Below, in pieces: positions 15,177 to 23,245 of a stretch of 43,975 nt of DNA. Source of the DNA: Bacteroidales bacterium (GTDB lineage: Bacteria; Bacteroidota; Bacteroidia; Bacteroidales; F082). The stretch is from positions 1-43,975 of the forward strand of contig JACZJI010000070.1 in the NCBI GenBank assembly GCA_014860665.1, read 5' to 3'. Position 1 is the stretch's first letter. Each line of letters begins with the position of its first letter. A program made the position numbers and the translations under genes. The notes beneath the pieces were generated by a model. That model did no database searches, was not told the origin of the DNA, and saw nothing but the letters and a program-made list of their open reading frames with translations.

Positions 15177-16187
15177 ATGAAAAAAGCAAAGCTGTACGCC
15201 ACACTGGTAGCATTTGCCTTTATGCTGACTTCCTGTGGGCAGAGCAATCGTGCTGCCAATAACGGGACGGAGGCACAGTCGAACAACAAAGGACAATCAC
15301 ACATGATTCCTGATTTCAACGCCGATTCTGCATATGCATACACAGCAAAACAGGTTTCATTCGGACCAAGGGTTCCCGGAACAGAAGCTCATCAGGCTTG
15401 CGAAGACTGGATTGTAAGAAAACTGAAACAGTGGAGCGACACGGTGATTGTTCAGCCGTTTGAAGCAAGAACCTACGATGGTGTAATGAGGAAAGGCCAA
15501 AACATCATTGCCTCTTTCTCTCCCAAAAACCCGAACCGCGTCTTACTGCTGGCGCACTGGGATTCCAGGCCTTTTGCCGATCACGACAAGGATAAATCCA
15601 AATGGCATGATCCCATTGAAGCTGCCAACGACGGAGCCAGCGGAGTAGCTGTTTTGATGGAAATGGCAAGGCAATTTCATTTGCGTCATCCCGATATTGG
15701 AGTAGATATCGTTCTGGACGATTTGGAAGATTGGGGGCCTCCGGCCTTTGATCGCAACCCGGGGAAAGAAAGCGACTGGGCGCTGGGAGCTCAATACTGG
15801 GCACATCATCCGCAGGTTCCGGGATATTCAGCTAAATTCGGTGTTTTGCTGGATATGGTCGGGGCTAAGAATCCCACTTTCCTGAAAGAAAAATTCTCGA
15901 TGCAATATGCTGCCTATTATGTGAATCAGATCTGGAATACGGCGGCAGGATTAGGATACGACAATTATTTCCCGGATAAGGCCGGATTTTACATCGACGA
16001 CGATCATATCTTCATCAACAAAATTGCCGGAATACCGACTGTGGATATCATCCAGCAAGATCCGAACAGCAGCAACGGTACGTTCTGGGAATACTGGCAT
16101 ACTTCACATGATACTTTGGACAAGATCGATAAAAACACGCTGAAAGCCGTGGGCCAGGTAATGCTGACAATTGTTTACAATCAGTAG
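15177..16187 (+). CDS. M28-family glutaminyl-peptide cyclotransferase-like lipoprotein
   Basis: It starts with a lipoprotein signal (LVAFAFMLTSC), so it should be anchored in the envelope facing the periplasm or surface. The catalytic fold is the M28 zinc-hydrolase type as in animal and bacterial glutaminyl cyclases, which turn N-terminal Gln into pyroglutamate. Visible parts are LLAHWDSRPFADHD, EAANDGASGVAVLMEMA with the metal-binding Asp, VLDDLEDWG, and WHTSHDTLDKID with the C-terminal metal-binding His. In many Bacteroidota the mature N-terminus of exported proteins is Gln, which would give it many substrates. Aminopeptidase activity cannot be ruled out. Confidence 0.85.
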   Translation: MKKAKLYATLVAFAFMLTSCGQSNRAANNGTEAQSNNKGQSHMIPDFNADSAYAYTAKQVSFGPRVPGTEAHQACEDWIVRKLKQWSDTVIVQPFEARTYDGVMRKGQNIIASFSPKNPNRVLLLAHWDSRPFADHDKDKSKWHDPIEAANDGASGVAVLMEMARQFHLRHPDIGVDIVLDDLEDWGPPAFDRNPGKESDWALGAQYWAHHPQVPGYSAKFGVLLDMVGAKNPTFLKEKFSMQYAAYYVNQIWNTAAGLGYDNYFPDKAGFYIDDDHIFINKIAGIPTVDIIQQDPNSSNGTFWEYWHTSHDTLDKIDKNTLKAVGQVMLTIVYNQ

Positions 16188-16210
16188 AGGATTGATCTTT
16201 CAATGTTAAA

Positions 16211-16249
16211 CCGGTCGTCTTGTTTGGTAAAACCAAACCAGGCGACCGG
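16211..16249. terminator. Long hairpin between convergent genes
   Basis: CCGGTCGTCTTGTTTGGT pairs with ACCAAACCAGGCGACCGG (18 bp, two wobble-type mismatches) around AAA. There is no T-run, so termination efficiency is uncertain; it may protect 3' ends of both convergent transcripts. Confidence 0.6.
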
Positions 16250-16276
16250 CCGTTATAATAAAATTTATCCCGAATT

Positions 16277-16666
16277 TTATTTCAGCTTTCTTTCCAGGAT
16301 GTTGGAAGCGATAAACCACAATAACAGCGAAAACAGGTAAATGAAAATCCCGTAAATAACACAGATCATGGTAACTCCTATTCCTTCTGCCAGGATCCCG
16401 GGGGAAACACCACCCATCTTCGAGATGACATTCATTGCCATTGTTAAGCCAACAAGCTGTCCTAAAAATCCCGTTACCAAGGCAAATAACCCGATAGATC
16501 TACCATAACCGATTTTTCGAAGTGCTTTTTCAATGCTCATTTTTTTACCAGAATAAGCCACAACAAAATGGTACACAATCCAGGCAACCATAACCACTAA
16601 CAAGATGGTCAGAAGCCCCATAAAACCAGGACCGCCTCGGTAAAAAAGTTCTCCAATTGTTTTCAT
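16277..16666 (-). CDS. MotA/TolQ/ExbB-like proton channel family protein, short
   Basis: The protein of 129 residues has three hydrophobic segments (about 13-36, 56-80 and 93-118). The central part GLFALVTGFLGQLVGLTMAMN and the following ISKMGGVSPGILAEGIGVTMIC match the conserved core of ExbB/TolQ/MotA proteins, where conserved residues line the proton path. There is no ExbD, TolR or TonB partner next to it, and it is short for ExbB, so its partner is unknown. It is divergent from a LytTR regulator, and both promoters carry the motif ATTTAGCG. Confidence 0.72.
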   Translation of the reverse strand: MKTIGELFYRGGPGFMGLLTILLVVMVAWIVYHFVVAYSGKKMSIEKALRKIGYGRSIGLFALVTGFLGQLVGLTMAMNVISKMGGVSPGILAEGIGVTMICVIYGIFIYLFSLLLWFIASNILERKLK

Positions 16667-16692
16667 GATTTTAATTTTTTAATGAATACTGC

Positions 16693-16702
16693 CGCTAAAT
16701 TA
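16693..16702 (-). promoter_or_regulatory. -7-like box with AATTTAGCG motif, ExbB-like gene
   Basis: The minus strand reads TAATTTAGCG 27 bp before the ATG at 16666. The same AATTTAGCG occurs on the + strand before the LytTR gene. Confidence 0.45.
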
Positions 16703-16790
16703 TGACAGACAGCAGGGGCATTTCAAGGTCAAATCCGGTTCTAATCGGGTCGTCTGTCGACCTACTCTTGAAACAATTAATTTTTTAACG

Positions 16791-16805
16791 AATTTAGCGC
16801 TAAAT
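16791..16805 (+). promoter_or_regulatory. Perfect 14-bp palindrome before LytTR gene
   Basis: ATTTAGCGCTAAAT (16792-16805) lies 9 bp before the start codon at 16815. It includes the motif also found in the divergent promoter, so it is a candidate shared operator. Confidence 0.5.
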
Positions 16806-16814
16806 ATTCAATGC

Positions 16815-17594
16815 ATGAAGATAAAATCGTCTAATCCACTGTATCACATTCTCTATATAATTTTTGTGTTCCTGACCTTAATGCTTGTTTTCGGGCGGTC
16901 TTGGCATAACAGGATGGCAGCTTTTTATTTTGTAAGCATGCTCCTGCCTGTTGTCCTGGGGACATCATACTTTTTCAATTATGTACTGGTACCAAAATTT
17001 TATCTGAAAAAGAAATATTTCCGGTTCGGACTTTACACTTTTTACACTTTTGTTTTCTCTCTGTATTTCGAAACCCTCGTTCTGCTTTTTTCCCTGGTAT
17101 ATCTGGAGCATTTCACACTTCAAAACATGAGCCCAAATGCTTCAGATACGCTGATTCTGGCGCTGGTCCTGTATCTGCTTGTATTTCTGGGTTCCTTTCT
17201 TCTCATGACACGTCAGATCAAAGAAAATCAGCAACTCATCCAGGACCTGATGGTAGAAAAAGAAAAAATGGAGAAGGCTTTTCTTGAGATTATGTCCAAC
17301 CGTAAGATGACCAAAATCCCTTACGATGAAATTATTTATATTGAGAGCCTGGCGGATTACATCAAAGTGAACACCATTCATGATGAGATCATAAGTAAAG
17401 AAAAAATCAGCAATGTGGCTAAGAGGTTGCCTGATATCTTTTTAAGAATTCACCGTTCTTTTATAGTAAACAAGGAAAAAATTAAAAGTTTCTCCTACAA
17501 TGAAGTTCAGGTTGGTGAAGTTTATCTGAATATCGGGCGCAGTTACAGGGAAGCGGTTAGAGAATCGATGAAAAATCGTTCTGCAAAACAGTAA
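16815..17594 (+). CDS. Membrane-anchored LytTR-family transcriptional regulator
   Basis: The N-terminal half has four membrane segments (about residues 8-24, 34-57, 72-95 and 113-137). A short coiled stretch (about 137-158) follows, then a LytTR DNA-binding domain at about 160-255. The LytTR signature is clear: IPYDEIIYIESLADYIKV, then FLRIHRSFIVNKEKI and VYLNIGRSYRE. It lacks a response-regulator domain, so the membrane part itself is the likely sensor, as in many Bacteroidota LytTR proteins. An ATG four bases upstream (16811) is in another frame and stops early. The divergent ExbB-like gene is the most likely target. Confidence 0.88.
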   Translation: MKIKSSNPLYHILYIIFVFLTLMLVFGRSWHNRMAAFYFVSMLLPVVLGTSYFFNYVLVPKFYLKKKYFRFGLYTFYTFVFSLYFETLVLLFSLVYLEHFTLQNMSPNASDTLILALVLYLLVFLGSFLLMTRQIKENQQLIQDLMVEKEKMEKAFLEIMSNRKMTKIPYDEIIYIESLADYIKVNTIHDEIISKEKISNVAKRLPDIFLRIHRSFIVNKEKIKSFSYNEVQVGEVYLNIGRSYREAVRESMKNRSAKQ

Positions 17595-17614
17595 AAGATT
17601 TCCAGGTAAATACA

Positions 17615-17650
17615 TTAAAAAACAGGCCGGAAAATTCCGGCCTGTTTCAG
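17615..17650. terminator. Bidirectional intrinsic terminator (LytTR gene / etfA)
   Basis: AACAGGCCGGAA (17621-17632) pairs perfectly with TTCCGGCCTGTT (17635-17646). On the minus strand it is followed by a six-T run and on the + strand by TTT, so it fits best as the etfA terminator. Confidence 0.88.
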
Positions 17651-17674
17651 TTTGAGGTTAATATTTAAGGGTCA

Positions 17675-18646
17675 TTAAGCTGTTTTCATTTCTTTGACAG
17701 CTTCAATTAATTGAGGTATCACTTTAAATGCATCGCCAACAATACCGTAATCTGCAGCTTCAAAAATAGGAGCTTCAGGGTCTTTGTTAACGGCCACTAT
17801 CACTTTTGAAGAACTCACGCCTCCCAAATGCTGGATGGCACCGGAGATTCCGAAAGCCAGATAGAGGTTTGGAGCAATCATTTTACCGGTTTGTCCCACA
17901 TGTTCTTCATGAGAACGCCATCCTTCATCAGATACAGGTCTTGAACATGCCATTCCTGCTCCAAGCAGCTCACCCAGTTCTTCTAAGCCGCCCCAGTTTT
18001 CGGGACCTTTCATTCCCCGGCCACCGGAAACAACGATTTCTGCATCTGATAACAGTACCTTTCCGGTGATTTTATGTGTATCCAGAACTTTTGTGTTGAA
18101 TTCGCCATCTGCAATCTGAGGATCGTAAACTTCAACAGCCGTGTCAACGTTATTTTCTACAATTTCAAAAGAGTTCTGTGCAAAAGTCAGCACGCGGATA
18201 TCTGATTTTATCTGAATGTTGGCAAAAGCTTTTTGTGTAAAGACTTTTTTGCGAACCACAAAAGGATTCACACTCAGGGGTGTTCCGATAACGCCTGAAA
18301 CCAGACCTGCATTTAATTTTACGGAAACACGGGGAGCAATGGCTTTTCCCTCATTGTTATGAGCCAGAATGATCACCTTGGCGCCTTCTTTAGAAGCTGC
18401 TTTGGCAACGGCATCTGCCAGTGCTTTGTTGTCGAGTGATTCAAAACGGTTATCCTGAACATTCAACACCTTATTGGCTCCGTATTTTCCCAAAGATTTC
18501 AATTCATCATCAGCAACATGACCAATGGAAAGAGCAGTTACTGTGATGCCCATTTGTTTTGCAATGGCGGAAGCAAGAGAAACCATTTCGTAACTCAGCT
18601 TCTTGAATTTGCCATCCCAATTTTCTGTATATACTAAAACTGACAT
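17675..18646 (-). CDS. etfA: Electron transfer flavoprotein alpha subunit
   Basis: It forms the FAD-binding ETF heterodimer with EtfB and carries electrons from acyl-CoA dehydrogenases. The C-terminal FAD domain has the family signature [17 protein letters not shown] near residue 250, with SRPVSDEGW before it and [22 protein letters not shown] after it. The length (323) is normal. It follows etfB by 23 bp, and an acyl-CoA dehydrogenase lies just upstream on the same strand, giving a complete dehydrogenase-ETF set. No ETF:quinone oxidoreductase is in the window. Whether this ETF bifurcates electrons cannot be decided by eye. Confidence 0.95.
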   Translation of the reverse strand: MSVLVYTENWDGKFKKLSYEMVSLASAIAKQMGITVTALSIGHVADDELKSLGKYGANKVLNVQDNRFESLDNKALADAVAKAASKEGAKVIILAHNNEGKAIAPRVSVKLNAGLVSGVIGTPLSVNPFVVRKKVFTQKAFANIQIKSDIRVLTFAQNSFEIVENNVDTAVEVYDPQIADGEFNTKVLDTHKITGKVLLSDAEIVVSGGRGMKGPENWGGLEELGELLGAGMACSRPVSDEGWRSHEEHVGQTGKMIAPNLYLAFGISGAIQHLGGVSSSKVIVAVNKDPEAPIFEAADYGIVGDAFKVIPQLIEAVKEMKTA

Positions 18647-18669
18647 TTTTCTATGTTTTTAGGTTAAGA

Positions 18670-19407
18670 TTAAAGTACTTTGGCTTCTTCGTGCAGCAAA
18701 CGAATGAGTTCTTTTGCATTGTCTTCTTCCACCATTTTGCAGGCGGCTTTTGGTGCCGGCAATTCAAAACCCAAAAATTCGGTTTTTGATTCAGCATCAA
18801 CCGGTGCAATTACGTTCAAAGGTTTCTTGCGTGCCATCATAATACCACGCATTGCAGGAATACGAGGTTCAATAGCAATACCTTTCTGAACGATTAAAAC
18901 TACGGGGGTTGGCACAGACAAAACCTGTGAGCCGCCGTCTATATCCCGATGCACTTTCAGTGCTCCGTTTTCAATTTCCAGTCCGGAAACAGCCGAAACG
19001 GAATTGATACCAAGCAATTCTGCCAGCATACCACCTACTCCGGCACCGTTATAATCAGAAGCTTCGATACCTGCCAGAATTACATCGTAGCCTTCAGCTA
19101 CTTTTGCTAACTGACTGGCTACAAAAAAAGCATCCTGCGGGACGGCATCCACACGAATGGCTTCGTCTGCTCCCACTGCCAATGCTTTGCGAAGTGTACT
19201 TTCGGTGATTTGTGTTCCTACGTTAGCAACTGTAATGGTTTCAAATGCCCCTGCTTCTTTCAGCTCCATAGCACGGGTCAGTGCCAACTCGTCCCAGGGA
19301 TTGATGATCCATTGTACTCCATTTGTATCAAAAGATTTGTTGTCCCCGGTAAACCTGATCTTTGTAGTTGTGTCAGGTACGTTACTTATTAATACCAGTA
19401 TTTTCAT
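18670..19407 (-). CDS. etfB: Electron transfer flavoprotein beta subunit
   Basis: It is the partner of EtfA, with an adenine-nucleotide binding fold (245 residues). The family signature is IPAMRGIMMARKKPL near residue 192, and the nucleotide loop AGIEASDYNGAGVGGMLAELL is near 110. It has its own -7 box (19441-19448 on the minus strand) although the acyl-CoA dehydrogenase gene ends about 190 bp upstream. It can thus be made together with or apart from the dehydrogenase. Confidence 0.95.
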   Translation of the reverse strand: MKILVLISNVPDTTTKIRFTGDNKSFDTNGVQWIINPWDELALTRAMELKEAGAFETITVANVGTQITESTLRKALAVGADEAIRVDAVPQDAFFVASQLAKVAEGYDVILAGIEASDYNGAGVGGMLAELLGINSVSAVSGLEIENGALKVHRDIDGGSQVLSVPTPVVLIVQKGIAIEPRIPAMRGIMMARKKPLNVIAPVDAESKTEFLGFELPAPKAACKMVEEDNAKELIRLLHEEAKVL

Positions 19408-19440
19408 GATAGAGAGATTGTATAATTTCAGTTAATCGTC

Positions 19441-19448
19441 CAAATATA
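19441..19448 (-). promoter_or_regulatory. -7 promoter box of etfBA
   Basis: The minus strand reads TATATTTG, 33 bp before the etfB ATG at 19407. Confidence 0.6.
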
Positions 19449-19565
19449 AAAATTTTTCGCAAATTATTACGCATGCAAACTATTTTTTAAGAAAAAATAA
19501 TGTTTTTCTGACAAAATAATTTCTCAAAAATACTCCCGTAAAAGAATTATAATCTCGATAAAATC

Positions 19566-19581
19566 TTCAGTTGCAACTGAA
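19566..19581. promoter_or_regulatory. 16-bp perfect palindrome between acd and etfB
   Basis: TTCAGTTGCAACTGAA lies 19 bp after the dehydrogenase stop (minus strand) and about 115 bp above the etfB -7 box. It could be a regulator site; no T-run follows, so it is a poor terminator. Confidence 0.4.
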
Positions 19582-19600
19582 CACCGGAAAGTAAATCCAA

Positions 19601-20743
19601 CTATTCTTTGATCAAACTTCTTGAAATAATGATTTTCTGAATTTCAGAAGTTCCTTCATAAATCTGGGTAAGCTTGGCTTCGCGCATCAGTCGTTCCACA
19701 TGATATTCTTTGACGTAGCCATAACCACCATGAATCTGAACCGCTTCGGTTGTCACCTCCATGGCAATATCTGCAGCATATTGTTTGGCCATAGCTCCGG
19801 CCACTGTAATCGACTGGTGATTGTCTTTCAACCAGGCAGCCTTTAAACAGAGATTCCTGGCGTTTTCAATTTTCACTGCCATATCGGAAAGTTTGAATGC
19901 CACCGACTGGTGATTGAAAATCTCTGTACCAAACGCTTTCCTTTCCTGAGAATAAGCCAATGCTCTTTCAAAAGCACCGGTAGCAATTCCCAAAGCCTGT
20001 GAAGCAATCCCTATACGACCGGCTTCCAGCACCATCATAGCAAATTTAAAACCGAAACCATCCTCTCCAATACGATTTTCCTTCGGAACCTTCACATCTG
20101 AAAACATTACAGAATGAGTATCAGAACTGCGCATACCCATTTTATTTTCATGAGGCCCCAAGGTGATTCCCGGAGTGTTTTTGTCTACAATAAATGCATT
20201 GATGCCACGCGACTTTTTATCCGGATGCGTTTGAGCCATTACAATATAAACCGAAGCAGAAGATGCGTTGGTAATCCAGTTTTTGGTTCCGTTTAACAGG
20301 TAATAGTCGCCTTTATCCTCAGCAACCGCATGCTGATGGGTTGCATCAGAACCTGCTTCAGGTTCTGAAAGCAGAAATGCACCGATAACTTCTCCCCTTG
20401 CCAACGGCTTCAAATATTTTTGTTTTTGCTCTTCATTTGCAAAACGCTGCAGTCCGTAACAAACCAGCGAATTATTTACAGACATAATCACGGCCACAGA
20501 AGCATCCACCTTGGCAATTTCCTGCAAGGCCAGCACATAGGAAACGCTATCCATTCCTGCGCCATCATATTCCGGGGAAACCATCATTCCAAGGAATCCC
20601 AGTTCAGCAAGATTCTTAACATGTCGTGCAGGAAATTCAGCTTTCTCTTCGCGTTCCAGCACATCCTGAATTAGTTCGCGCTGGGCATAGTCACGGGCAG
20701 CCTGCTGAATCATGAGCTGCTCCTCAGTAAAATCGAAATTCAT
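19601..20743 (-). CDS. Acyl-CoA dehydrogenase (short-chain type)
   Basis: This FAD enzyme oxidises an acyl-CoA to the trans-2-enoyl-CoA and passes electrons to ETF. At 380 residues it has normal length and the three-domain order. Signatures are FLLSEPEAGSDATHQ near 120, GTKNWITNAS near 153, GFKFAMMVLEAGRIGIASQALG near 230 and the C-terminal IYEGTSEIQ, where the Glu at about 363 is the catalytic base of short- and medium-chain enzymes. It is nearest to the butyryl-CoA dehydrogenase group by pattern. A flavoprotein and ElbB lie upstream on the same strand, with a promoter box between. Confidence 0.93.
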   Translation of the reverse strand: MNFDFTEEQLMIQQAARDYAQRELIQDVLEREEKAEFPARHVKNLAELGFLGMMVSPEYDGAGMDSVSYVLALQEIAKVDASVAVIMSVNNSLVCYGLQRFANEEQKQKYLKPLARGEVIGAFLLSEPEAGSDATHQHAVAEDKGDYYLLNGTKNWITNASSASVYIVMAQTHPDKKSRGINAFIVDKNTPGITLGPHENKMGMRSSDTHSVMFSDVKVPKENRIGEDGFGFKFAMMVLEAGRIGIASQALGIATGAFERALAYSQERKAFGTEIFNHQSVAFKLSDMAVKIENARNLCLKAAWLKDNHQSITVAGAMAKQYAADIAMEVTTEAVQIHGGYGYVKEYHVERLMREAKLTQIYEGTSEIQKIIISRSLIKE

Positions 20744-20774
20744 GGTGTAAAATATTACTGTTATTGTCCGGTTA

Positions 20775-20782
20775 CAAACCTA
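20775..20782 (-). promoter_or_regulatory. -7 promoter box of acyl-CoA dehydrogenase gene
   Basis: The minus strand reads TAGGTTTG, 31 bp before the ATG at 20743. Confidence 0.5.
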
Positions 20783-20813
20783 CAAAATATTTATTCTTTA
20801 TTGTGTCTAAATT

Positions 20814-21758
20814 TCACCAGACCTGTCCCGAAAGACGTTCAGCCGTCTGATTAAAATCAGCAACAATTTCTCTTACTATTTGTTCCGCAGGTTTTACATC
20901 ATGAATAATGGCAGCAACCTGTCCAATCTCCAGTTCGCCTTCTTCCACATCTCCTTCAAACATTCCCTTTTTTGCACGGCCATGTCCCAGCAATTCACTA
21001 AGGTCCTCACGACTGGCACCTGAAAGTTCCGCATTACGAACCTTCTCAAAAAAAGCATTCCGAAGTAACCGAACCGGAACCAGCTTTTTCAGGGAAAGAA
21101 AGGTATCGCCATCGTCAGATTCGACGATTTTATTTTTGAATGATACATGACCTGAAGATTCTTTGGAAGCAGCAAAGAGGCTTCCAATCTGCACGCCGTC
21201 TGCTCCCAGTGCCATCGCAGCAAAAGCCGCTTTTCCGGATGCAATGCCACCGGCCGCTATCAAAGGAATATCGACTGCCTCCCGAATCATGGGAATTAAA
21301 ACCATAGTGGTGGTTTCCTCAAAACCATCGTGACCGCCGGCTTCAAAACCTTCTGCAACAATAGCATCTACTCCGGCTTCCACCGATTTCAATGCAAACT
21401 TTTTATTAGCCACCACATGCACTACCGTGATTCCCTTTTCCTTAAGAAAAGGAGTATACTTCTTCGGATTTCCTGCAGAAGTAAAAACAATTTTCACCCC
21501 CTGACGAACGATAATTTCCATCAGTTCATCCGTCTGGGGATAAAGCAAAGGCACGTTGACGCCAAAAGGTTTATCTGTTGCTTTTTTACATTTAACGATA
21601 TGCTCTTCCAACACTTCAGGATGCATGGAACCGGCGCCGATGAGGCCCAGTCCTCCTGCATTGCTCACAGCCGAAGCCAGTTTCCACCCGCTGCACCAAA
21701 TCATGCCAGCCTGGATGATGGGATACTTTATATTAAACAGGGATGTTATTCTGTTCAT
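20814..21758 (-). CDS. Nitronate monooxygenase / FabK-type flavoprotein
   Basis: It is an FMN-binding TIM-barrel protein of 314 residues. The start IKYPIIQAGMIWCSGWKLASAVSNAGGLG, the centre AEGFEAGGHDGFEE near 135 with the catalytic-type His, PLIAAGGIASGKAAFAAMALGADGVQIGS near 170-198, and the last third fit the family shared by nitronate monooxygenases and the enoyl-ACP reductase FabK. The two cannot be told apart reliably by eye. The link with acyl-CoA genes makes an enoyl-thioester reductase role attractive, but that is inference. ElbB ends 12 bp upstream, so they form one transcript. Confidence 0.82.
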   Translation of the reverse strand: MNRITSLFNIKYPIIQAGMIWCSGWKLASAVSNAGGLGLIGAGSMHPEVLEEHIVKCKKATDKPFGVNVPLLYPQTDELMEIIVRQGVKIVFTSAGNPKKYTPFLKEKGITVVHVVANKKFALKSVEAGVDAIVAEGFEAGGHDGFEETTTMVLIPMIREAVDIPLIAAGGIASGKAAFAAMALGADGVQIGSLFAASKESSGHVSFKNKIVESDDGDTFLSLKKLVPVRLLRNAFFEKVRNAELSGASREDLSELLGHGRAKKGMFEGDVEEGELEIGQVAAIIHDVKPAEQIVREIVADFNQTAERLSGQVW

Positions 21759-21770
21759 CTTACCACCATG

Positions 21771-22427
21771 TTACATAATTGATTTCATTATTTCTGATAC
21801 AACCAGACTTGCATCTTTCTGGATATCAAGAATAGTAGCATCCAACATGTAACAGGGTGTTGTGAAAACATTGTATTTTTTGTCGTGTACCACCTGCCCA
21901 TGGGAAGTAACTGTATGCTTGCCCCCCATTTTCCGAATGGTATCTGCAGTTCCCTTATCGCTTCCGATAGTAACTTCCGCGCCCTGGATGACTTTTGCAA
22001 CGACTGCCGGGGCAATACAAAGTGCACCTATGGGTTTTTGAAGTTCCAGCATCTGTATGATGGCACGTTCCACTTCCGGATTTACTGTCGCTTCAGCTCC
22101 GTCAAAAGCTACTGTGGACAGATTTTTTGCAGCTCCGAAACCGCCGGGAAAAATCAGTGCATCGTAATTTTTTGCACGAAAAGTACTCAACGGTTTAATG
22201 TCGCCACGGGCAATTCTTGCCGATTCAACCAGCACGTTCCGCTTTTCTTTCATCTGTTGCCCTGTAAGGTGATTAACAACATGATATTGTTCAACATCCG
22301 GAGCAAAACATTGATATTCGGCTCCAGATTGCAGGATTGAAAGCATGGTCATGGTAGCTTCATGAATTTCAGCTCCGTCATAAACGCCACATCCCGAAAG
22401 GACTACGGCAAACTTTTTCTTTTCCAT
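21771..22427 (-). CDS. elbB: ElbB-type DJ-1/PfpI glyoxalase-like protein
   Basis: It belongs to the DJ-1/PfpI superfamily, ElbB (ES1) branch, sometimes named isoprenoid biosynthesis protein with amidotransferase-like domain; E. coli ElbB has glyoxalase activity. Family motifs are LSGCGVYDGAEIHEA at 10-24, ALIFPGGFGAAKNL at 90-103 and GALCIAPAVVAK with the nucleophile-elbow Cys137. It is 218 residues, as usual. It is first in the minus-strand unit with the flavoprotein; a -7-like TAATTTAG lies at 22459-22466, about 31 bp before its start. Confidence 0.88.
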   Translation of the reverse strand: MEKKKFAVVLSGCGVYDGAEIHEATMTMLSILQSGAEYQCFAPDVEQYHVVNHLTGQQMKEKRNVLVESARIARGDIKPLSTFRAKNYDALIFPGGFGAAKNLSTVAFDGAEATVNPEVERAIIQMLELQKPIGALCIAPAVVAKVIQGAEVTIGSDKGTADTIRKMGGKHTVTSHGQVVHDKKYNVFTTPCYMLDATILDIQKDASLVVSEIMKSIM

Positions 22428-22553
22428 AACTTGTACATTTTAGGTTTTTCGAGTTGTGCTAAATTAATAAAATGAGGGGCTTGCCCGGAGCCATTTATTA
22501 TTTTTAACAATTAATGGATTTTCAGAACCTGGCATGGATAATCATTAAAATCA

Positions 22554-22561
22554 TAAATTTG
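22554..22561 (+). promoter_or_regulatory. -7 promoter box directly before the response regulator
   Basis: TAAATTTG ends only 6 bp before the ATG at 22568. Transcription from it would start at or within a few bases of the start codon, giving an mRNA with almost no leader. Confidence 0.55.
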
Positions 22562-22567
22562 CATCTT

Positions 22568-23245
22568 ATGAAACTACTAGTTGTTGAAGACGATCACGAA
22601 ATTCAGGACTCTATTCTGGCCTATCTGAAGCCTGAAGGTTATACATGCGAACAAGCTTTCAATTTCAAAGAAGGATTGAACAAAGTCGACTTCTTCAATT
22701 ATGATTGTGTTTTAATTGATATTAATCTTCCGGATGGAACCGGCGTTGATTTAATCAAGGCGCTGAAAAGGATGAAAAAGCAGTGCGGTATTATTGTAAT
22801 TACTGCCCGTGACGCTATCAACGACCGTGTGAAAGCGCTGGAGTTTGGTGCTGATGATTACCTTGTGAAACCCTTCAACCTGGCAGAGCTGAATGCACGC
22901 ATCAAATCACTTATCCGGCGCATTAATTTCAACGGAGAAAGTCAGATTGTAGCAGGCGATGTAACCATATTCCCTGAAAATTTTAAAGTGACTGTGAAAG
23001 GCAAACCGCTGGATCTGACAAAAAAAGAATTTGAACTTTTACTTTTCTTCGCTTCCAACTCCGGACGGGTTATTGCCAAAGAAAGTCTTGCCAGCCAGCT
23101 TTGGGGCGAAAACATGGACTTTTCATATTCCTTTGATTTTGTATATGCACAGATAAAAAACCTCCGGAAAAAACTCCGCGACAAAGGAGCAAAAGACTAT
23201 TTCCAGACTATTTACGGAGTGGGTTATAAATTTGAGGCTGAATGA
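22568..23245 (+). CDS. OmpR-family response regulator
   Basis: It is the cytoplasmic output part of a two-component system (225 residues). The receiver domain has acidic VVEDDHEI at the start, phospho-acceptor Asp51 in LIDINLPDG, and VKPFNLAELNARI at its end. The C-terminal winged helix has LDLTKKEFELLLFF and VYAQIKNLRKKL with GVGYKFE at the end. An earlier in-frame ATG at 22514 is rejected: it lacks homology and lies upstream of the promoter box. The histidine kinase gene overlaps by 4 bp, so the two are coupled. The haem genes begin 165 bp after the kinase, in the same direction. Confidence 0.92.
   Translation: MKLLVVEDDHEIQDSILAYLKPEGYTCEQAFNFKEGLNKVDFFNYDCVLIDINLPDGTGVDLIKALKRMKKQCGIIVITARDAINDRVKALEFGADDYLVKPFNLAELNARIKSLIRRINFNGESQIVAGDVTIFPENFKVTVKGKPLDLTKKEFELLLFFASNSGRVIAKESLASQLWGENMDFSYSFDFVYAQIKNLRKKLRDKGAKDYFQTIYGVGYKFEAE

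Noticed and set aside
22514..22567. Upstream start for the response regulator
   Set aside because: It would put the -7 box inside the coding region and add residues absent from the family.
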